Of a stretch of 38,489 nucleotides of DNA, positions 34,159 through 38,489 are shown piece after piece; the first letter of the stretch is position 1, and each line of letters starts with the position of its first letter. Location: NCBI GenBank assembly GCA_903905505.1, contig CAIVGL010000056.1, forward strand, positions 1 through 38,489. Reading direction: 5' to 3'. Position numbers and translations under genes: made by a program. This stretch comes from an uncultured Bacteroidia bacterium. GTDB lineage: Bacteria > Bacteroidota > Bacteroidia > Bacteroidales > Prolixibacteraceae. The notes beneath the pieces were generated by a model, which did no database searches, had not been told where the DNA came from, and saw only the letters and a program-made list of their open reading frames with translations.

Positions 34159-35517
34159 ATGAAGGATGTCGTCGTAATAGGAGCTGGAATCACAGGGTTA
34201 ACAACCGCTTTTCATTTGAAGAAAGCTGGGGTTGACTTTACGATCCTAGAAAAAAGCGATCGAGTCGGCGGCGTCATTAACTCTGTCACCGAGCAAGGAT
34301 TCACGTACGAAGAAGGTCCAAACTCAGGTGTGGTGGCTAATGTTGAAGTTTTACGACTCTTCGAAGCATTAGGAACTTGTGATATTGAGGTGGCGAACGA
34401 GAACGTAAAGAAACGATACATCCTTAAGTCGGGAGTGTGGGAAGCCTTACCAAGTAGTCTGAAAGCGGCCATAACAACACCCTTATTTACCCTGAAAGAT
34501 AAATTCAGAATCTTAGGTGAGCCATTTCGCAAAGCTGGCACGATTCCAAACGAATCGTTAGCTGGATTGGTGAAGCGTCGGATGGGTCAGAGCTTTTTAG
34601 ATTACGCCATCGATCCATTTATATTAGGTGTTTATGCCGGTGATCCAAACCGCTTAATCACCCGATTTGCCTTGCCTAAGCTCTATAATTTAGAGCAGAA
34701 ATATGGCAGTTTTATTGGTGGATCAATTCGAAAGAAATTGGAGAAAAAGTCAGACGATGAGAAAAGAGTCTCCAGAAGTGTATTCTCGGTAAAAGGTGGC
34801 TTAATCAAACTTATCGAAGCCATAACAGACCAGGTGGGCACTGAAAATATCACCTTTGGCGTTTCAAAAATTACCGTTAATCCTGTTGGGGATCATTACG
34901 AGGTTAGCTATCTTGACAAAGATGGGTTGAGTGTTAGCCTGGAGACTAAAAAAGTGATCTCAACCGTTGGTGCGTATCATTTAGACAAGGTGTTACCATT
35001 CGTCGAAAAGGAGACTATTGCGAAGGTTACAGCCTTATATTATGCTCCAACCATTGAGATAATCCTTGGATTTAATAAGTGGGAAGGGATGGTATTAGAT
35101 GCATTTGGAGGTCTTATTCCTTTTAAAGAGGATCGGGCGTTGCTTGGGGTATTATTCTTATCGGCGCTCTTCAAGGATCGGGCACCGGAGGGGGGCGCGC
35201 TATTTTCCATCTTTCTAGGTGGTGTTCGTAAACCAGAGCTTTGTGACTTATCAACTGACGAATTAAAAGTGATCATCAAGCGGGAATTTTGTCATATTAT
35301 GCGGACGAAGACTTTCGAACCAGATCTATTTAAGATCATCCGCTATGAAGCGGCTATCCCTCAATATGAAGCCGACACCGAGTTTCGATTAAAGGCGGTT
35401 GCTGAGCTTGAGCAGCGTTATCCAGGACTGATTATTGGAGGAAACCTGAAAGATGGTATTGGCATGGCAGACCGCATTATGCAAGCTAAAGCCTTAGCTA
35501 AAGCCGCTATTAACTAG
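34159..35517 (+). CDS. hemG: Protoporphyrinogen oxidase (HemY-type)
   Basis: A 452-residue FAD enzyme. The dinucleotide-binding motif VVIGAGITGLTTAFHLKKAG starts at residue 4, and the later motifs are FTYEEGPNSGVV, FSVKGGLIKLIEA, and the closing GLIIGGNLKDGIGMADRI with the FAD-contacting Gly-rich loop. It oxidises protoporphyrinogen to protoporphyrin (EC 1.3.3.4), giving the substrate of HemH. This and the absence of a coproheme decarboxylase indicate the protoporphyrin-dependent route. The symbol hemY is also used for this type. Confidence 0.93.
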   Translation: MKDVVVIGAGITGLTTAFHLKKAGVDFTILEKSDRVGGVINSVTEQGFTYEEGPNSGVVANVEVLRLFEALGTCDIEVANENVKKRYILKSGVWEALPSSLKAAITTPLFTLKDKFRILGEPFRKAGTIPNESLAGLVKRRMGQSFLDYAIDPFILGVYAGDPNRLITRFALPKLYNLEQKYGSFIGGSIRKKLEKKSDDEKRVSRSVFSVKGGLIKLIEAITDQVGTENITFGVSKITVNPVGDHYEVSYLDKDGLSVSLETKKVISTVGAYHLDKVLPFVEKETIAKVTALYYAPTIEIILGFNKWEGMVLDAFGGLIPFKEDRALLGVLFLSALFKDRAPEGGALFSIFLGGVRKPELCDLSTDELKVIIKREFCHIMRTKTFEPDLFKIIRYEAAIPQYEADTEFRLKAVAELEQRYPGLIIGGNLKDGIGMADRIMQAKALAKAAIN

Positions 35518-35549
35518 ACCAATACGAACTAAAACCTAAATCTGAAGAT

Positions 35550-36005
35550 ATGCAGTTAAACACAATTTTCTTGGAAAGCTTAAGTCTGACGAAATCGTTT
35601 CATACCCTGATCAGTGGTACTTTTGCCATTATTGCAGTCTGGCTAGTTGTTCGCTCTGTATTGGGAATTGTTAAGAAGGCACCATATACAAAGCTTGACA
35701 AATACCTGTCGTATGGGTTTATCATCAATCTCTATCTCCAGTTGATCTTTGGATTATTACTCTTTGCAAATCCGAATACGCTATCGGGAAGTGAGATGGC
35801 TGGTGTTGAAGGGGCGCTCAAGATGGCCTCGAAGCGATTTTGGCCGATCGAGCACATTGTGATGATGTTGTTTGCGCTCTTAATTGCCAATCTTGGACTT
35901 ATCTTCTCGAGTCAAACTCAAACCGATAAAGACAAACATATCAAAGTATTAGTCTATTATATGTCTGCCTTAATTTTGATTGCCATATCGCTGGGAGCGA
36001 ACTAA
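35550..36005 (+). CDS. Four-helix membrane protein, cytochrome B-like
   Basis: A 151-residue membrane protein with four predicted transmembrane helices (about 12-34, 52-71, 100-118 and 132-149). His18 (SFHTLISG) and His101 (PIEHIVMM) lie in or near helices 1 and 3, a layout compatible with heme ligation. Similar small proteins in Bacteroidota genomes carry the label 'cytochrome B'. It is 32 bases after hemG on the same strand and ends the heme cluster, so a role in heme handling, or as electron acceptor for HemG, is possible but not shown. Confidence 0.65.
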   Translation: MQLNTIFLESLSLTKSFHTLISGTFAIIAVWLVVRSVLGIVKKAPYTKLDKYLSYGFIINLYLQLIFGLLLFANPNTLSGSEMAGVEGALKMASKRFWPIEHIVMMLFALLIANLGLIFSSQTQTDKDKHIKVLVYYMSALILIAISLGAN

Positions 36006-36045
36006 ATAGCAACCGAAGCACCCCAAACCACACATCTATTAAACA

Positions 36046-36078
36046 AGTCAGGGGCCCACTTGGAGTGGGACCCTGACT
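36046..36078. terminator. Long hairpin 1, likely terminator of the heme cluster
   Basis: AGTCAGGG and CCCTGACT enclose a second stem CCCACT/AGTGGG with loop TGG, and only one G-A mismatch between the stems. It lies 41 bases beyond the last gene of the heme cluster and is followed by TTT. Identical or near-identical hairpins follow at 36088 and 36167. Confidence 0.65.
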
Positions 36079-36136
36079 TTAAAAGCCGTCCGGGACCCAC
36101 TTGGAGTGGGACCCTGACTTTAAAAGCCGTCCGGGA
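36055..36136. repeat. Two perfect 41-base tandem units
   Basis: Bases 36055-36095 and 36096-36136 are identical over all 41 positions. Each unit contains the hairpin core. The array is enclosed by AACAAGTC (36042-36049) and its complement GACTTGTT (36139-36146), giving a possible outer stem. Confidence 0.85.
36088..36118. repeat. Long hairpin 2, tandem copy
   Basis: The same CCCACT-TGG-AGTGGG core recurs, with outer arms GTCCGGG and CCCTGAC that pair except for one C-T mismatch. It belongs to a second copy of a 41-base unit. Confidence 0.65.
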
Positions 36137-36166
36137 CCGACTTGTTCAGGACATTAAATAGTATGC

Positions 36167-36199
36167 AGTTAGGGGCCCACTTGGAGTGGGTCCCTAACT
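36167..36199. repeat. Long hairpin 3, with a compensatory change
   Basis: Arms AGTTAGGG and CCCTAACT enclose the same CCCACT-TGG-AGTGGG core. Compared with hairpin 1 the outer stem has C to T on the left and G to A on the right, so pairing is kept. The internal mismatch is G-T here instead of G-A, allowing a wobble pair. Confidence 0.7.
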
Positions 36200-36243
36200 A
36201 TTGCCTTCGTTGGGTATACCGCATATAAAACCTCCAACTAGCC

Positions 36244-36298
36244 AAATCAATGACTTACATTAAATCGTGGGTCCTTTGTTGTTTTTGCGTGAGGTTTT
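36244..36298. repeat. 55-base direct repeat, copy A
   Basis: It matches 37663-37717 over 55 bases with about 4-5 differences, all in the first 20 bases; the last 36 bases (36263-36298 and 37682-37717, starting AATCGTGGGTCC) are identical. The two copies bracket the GH10 xylanase gene. Confidence 0.85.
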
Positions 36299-36317
36299 GC
36301 GTGAGGTTTTGCGTGAG
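36287..36317. repeat. 12-base tandem repeat
   Basis: GCGTGAGGTTTT is present twice and followed by a partial third unit, GCGTGAG. It lies at the inner end of direct repeat A; copy B has a single unit, so this is probably slippage expansion. Confidence 0.8.
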
Positions 36318-36382
36318 TTATTTATCATTTTTAATTATTAATGATGGAAACGCACGACTGAGTTAAACTATATTATATTATA

Positions 36383-36390
36383 TACATTTG
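36383..36390 (+). promoter_or_regulatory. -7 box of the xylanase promoter
   Basis: TACATTTG fits TAnnTTTG and lies 36 bases before the xylanase start codon. The -33 element is weak. The flanking sequence is very AT-rich. Confidence 0.5.
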
Positions 36391-36426
36391 ATCCATATAT
36401 TTACTTTAACAATGAAATAAATAAAT

Positions 36427-37506
36427 ATGAATAACATCAAATTAAAATTAACATTACAAATTTTTTTATTTGCTATATGGACATTGGGTGGCTGTAAGAA
36501 AAATGTTTCTAATGATGATATAGTTGTTGCACCTTCAACTATATCATCATTGAAAAATAAGACAACAACTTTTTTTGTTGGTGTTGAAACTAGCACCACA
36601 AAACTTGCAATACCTAGTTATACACAATTAATAGAGAGTGAATTTGAGAGTATTACAGCAGGGTATCAAATGAAAATGAATGTAATTCTTCCAACACAAG
36701 GAAATTACAATTGGGCAAAGGCTGATGAAATAGTGAACTACGGAATTACTAGAGGATTGCGAGTTCATGGTCATGCACTAATTTGGCATGAATCTACTCC
36801 TGACTGGTTGGTTAATTACAAAGGGACAGATGCGGAGTTTGAAATCGAGGTTAAGAATTATATCACTGCCGTTGTAACCCGCTATAAAGATAAAGTTACG
36901 TCTTGGGATGTTGTGAACGAGGGTGTAGCCGATGCAGGAGGAACTCTAAGAAATACGATATTCAAACAACGTATGGGCGATGATTATATGGTAAAATGTT
37001 TTAAATGGGCTAGGGATGCTGATCCGAACTGCAAACTTTTTTATAATGATTATGGCTTTGAAACAAATATATTAAAACAGAATAAAATATTTCAATTGAT
37101 TTTAGATTGGAAAAATAGAAATATTCCCATTAATGGGATAGGTTTTCAAATGCATATAAATTATTTAACTCCAAAATCACAAATACAGGATGCAATTACT
37201 AGGGCAGTCGGTACTGGTCTGCTAATTCATTTTTCAGAGCTGGATATAAGAATGAATCCCAATAACGATATTTCTTCTTTTATCACAGAAAGATCTACTG
37301 CTCAACAGTTAAAATACAAAGAAGTTGTTTCAATGTATAATGATATTCCTGTAGCAAATAAATTTGGCATTACTATTTGGGGAGTGAAAGATGATGACTC
37401 GTGGCTTCTTTTGCATCATAATAATTATAATGAATGGCCATTATTATTTGATGCAAATTTCAAAGCTAAAAAAGCTCATGTAGGGTTTTTAGAAGGGATA
37501 AATTAA
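36427..37506 (+). CDS. GH10 endo-1,4-beta-xylanase, lipoprotein
   Basis: A 359-residue protein with a lipoprotein signal (lipobox TLGGC, Cys23), so it is probably anchored in the outer envelope. The rest is a GH10 (beta/alpha)8 barrel: the acid/base Glu165 lies in SWDVVNEGV, the nucleophile Glu271 in IHFSELDIR, and the conserved HGHALIWHESTPDWL near 114 and FYNDYGFE near 205 line the cleft. It cleaves xylan internally (EC 3.2.1.8). It stands alone, without SusC/D or other xylan genes nearby, is AT-rich compared with the heme genes, and is bracketed by 55-base direct repeats. Acquisition or movement as a cassette is likely. Confidence 0.95.
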   Translation: MNNIKLKLTLQIFLFAIWTLGGCKKNVSNDDIVVAPSTISSLKNKTTTFFVGVETSTTKLAIPSYTQLIESEFESITAGYQMKMNVILPTQGNYNWAKADEIVNYGITRGLRVHGHALIWHESTPDWLVNYKGTDAEFEIEVKNYITAVVTRYKDKVTSWDVVNEGVADAGGTLRNTIFKQRMGDDYMVKCFKWARDADPNCKLFYNDYGFETNILKQNKIFQLILDWKNRNIPINGIGFQMHINYLTPKSQIQDAITRAVGTGLLIHFSELDIRMNPNNDISSFITERSTAQQLKYKEVVSMYNDIPVANKFGITIWGVKDDDSWLLLHHNNYNEWPLLFDANFKAKKAHVGFLEGIN

Positions 37507-37662
37507 TTTCGATAAAACTTCTAGTTTACATATTCTAATAATTCAAATCATGCAAGGCTATAATTAATTCATTTTAAGCATCTTAAACAACCACGCCAAT
37601 TTGTAAAATTCCCCCAAATCCTTCCATATTGATTATAATGTAGTAAAAAATTTGCTACATAA

Positions 37663-37717
37663 AAATCAAGGACTTGCTTTCAATCGTGGGTCCTTTGTTG
37701 TTTTTGCGTGAGGTTTT
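37663..37717. repeat. 55-base direct repeat, copy B
   Basis: The second copy of the repeat described at 36244-36298, 157 bases after the xylanase stop and 9 bases beyond the stop of the minus-strand Rossmann-fold gene. The 1.4-kb block between the copies carries only the xylanase gene. Confidence 0.85.
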
Positions 37718-37725
37718 ATTTTATC

Positions 37726-38358
37726 CTATTTTTCAGATATACCAACGTACTTTTTTAATTCAGTTTGGTTTTCTGCTTGTTTTATTAAAAAGTCTGCTAC
37801 GTCTGCTCTATTGATTCCGCCTATATTAATCCCTTTAAATAACTTGTTTTCAACACGGTATTTTTCTGTCAATTCCTTATCAAAGAGCCTTCCTGGCCTC
37901 ACAACAGTCCAATTCAGATCTGTATTAGTGATAATTTCTTCCATTTTAGTTTTGTCAGCATAAACATCTTTTAAAAAGTATTTTAAAAACATCTTTACTA
38001 ACCAAGGCACATAATTTTTACTTTCTCCAGCTCCAAATCCAGTAACAAAAATAAGTGGAATATCTATTTTGTTCTCCGTATGAATTTCCACAATTAATTT
38101 TGCAAAATCTGAAAAAAGGGTAGTAGGTTTCATACTCTTACCAGTCCCCAAGGTTACAATAAGTGCTTCTGCGTTTTGGATTGAATTTAAAAGGTCGGCT
38201 TTATTAGTAGCATCACCAAGTATCATGCTTAACGATTTTATCTCTTCTATTTCAATTTCAGATCGAGAAAGGGTCGTTATCGAATGCTTTCTATTTAATC
38301 CTATTTTCACTGTATCGAGTCCTATTCCACCTGAGGCTCCTATTATAGTTAGCTGAAT
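37726..38358 (-). pseudogene. NAD(P)-binding (NmrA/SDR-like) protein lacking its start codon
   Basis: The frame is open from 38358 to 37726 (210 codons). It begins IQLTIIGASGGIGLDTVKIG, the Rossmann nucleotide-binding loop, and includes EALIVTLGTGK, VTGFGAGESKNY and WTVVRPGRLFD, the pattern of the NAD(P)H-binding 'NmrA-like' or SDR-e/a5 family. Met-starting versions of this family begin about three codons earlier. Here those codons are missing: the TGA stop of an IS30-type transposase lies directly before ATT (38356-38358) in the same frame. The internal GTG at 38310 could start a 194-residue product, but without the Gly-rich loop it would not bind cofactor. I call it 5'-truncated. Confidence 0.75.
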
Positions 38359-38489
38359 TCAAGCTACAAATGCAACTTTTGGGTTAAACAATAATTTTTC
38401 CATTACAAATATAGGAGATTCAAATCCAAAACGTTTTCTTGGTCTGTTATTTAAGATGTTTTCAATTTCAGTAACTCTCTGATCACTAA
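38359..38489 (-). mobile_element. IS30-family transposase, C-terminal part at the window edge
   Basis: The minus-strand frame from the window edge to the stop at 38359-38361 reads TEIENILNNRPRKRFGFESP and ends NPKVAFVA. LNNRPRKRLG is the near-C-terminal signature of IS30-type DDE transposases. The upstream part lies outside the window. The stop codon is followed at once by the Rossmann-fold frame, so the element's end must lie within a few bases of 38356. Terminal repeats cannot be judged here. Confidence 0.85.

Larger units (their letters stand above)
36006..36426. other. Structured, repeat-rich intergenic region
   Basis: This 421-base region contains no gene. It holds three large hairpins (36046-36199), a 41-base tandem duplication, a long direct repeat (36244-36298) shared with 37663-37717, a 12-base tandem repeat (36287-36317), and a promoter-like box for the xylanase gene. 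Each is listed separately. Confidence 0.8.

Noticed and set aside
36055-36136. CRISPR array
   Set aside because: Two identical 41-base units with no variable spacer and no cas genes; the hairpin form fits a terminator-type repeat.
36244-37717. Integron attC sites
   Set aside because: The repeats lack the paired RYYYAAC/GTTRRRY core and the imperfect palindrome of attC, and no integrase is present.

Overview
The window looks like a chromosome segment of a Bacteroidota bacterium, probably near the Sphingobacteria or Cytophagia. The evidence is the fused HemC-HemD protein, weak or absent Shine-Dalgarno sequences, promoter-like TAnnTTTG boxes, a SusD-era style of secreted and lipoprotein genes (lipoprotein, LamG, GH10) and the family content overall. 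The genus cannot be fixed from the sequence alone. The flanks are AT-rich; the heme block and the 13.8-15.4 kb gene are visibly richer in GC.

Layout. (1) 390-9093, all minus strand: six genes running sigma factor, anti-sigma-like membrane protein, transglutaminase-like protein, DUF4384-like secreted protein, LPP20-like secreted protein, and a 1250-residue secreted protein with WD40 repeats and a caspase (C14) domain. This reads as one regulated cell-envelope module and ends in a good terminator at 156-208. (2) 9094-21480, accessory and partly decayed: a kelch-like membrane protein, a LamG lipoprotein, an orphan XRE antitoxin with a toxin stub, a secreted protein of unknown function, a nuclease-helicase fusion of the Schlafen group 3/DUF2075 type, a porin beside a truncated ammonium transporter, a truncated kynureninase, and two intact HigB/HigA-type toxin-antitoxin pairs. 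(3) 21690-36005, all plus strand: a full C5-route heme cluster, hemH-hemF-response regulator-histidine kinase-hemA-hemCD-hemB-hemL-hemE-hemN-hemG, closing with a small membrane protein. It is preceded by a sharp promoter and a short leader ending in an intrinsic terminator, which is either a small RNA or an attenuator. (4) 36006-38489: a block of near-identical hairpins, a GH10 xylanase lipoprotein gene bracketed by 55-bp direct repeats, a Rossmann-fold gene that has lost its start, and the 3' end of an IS30-family transposase abutting it.

The heme genes together take glutamyl-tRNA to protoheme. Both the oxygen-dependent (HemF) and the radical-SAM (HemN) coproporphyrinogen oxidases are present, so the pathway can run with or without oxygen. 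A two-component system sits inside the cluster and is a natural candidate regulator. The best candidates for something undescribed are the sigma/anti-sigma/transglutaminase/caspase locus, the two-component system in the heme cluster with its leader RNA, and the repeat-bounded xylanase block.
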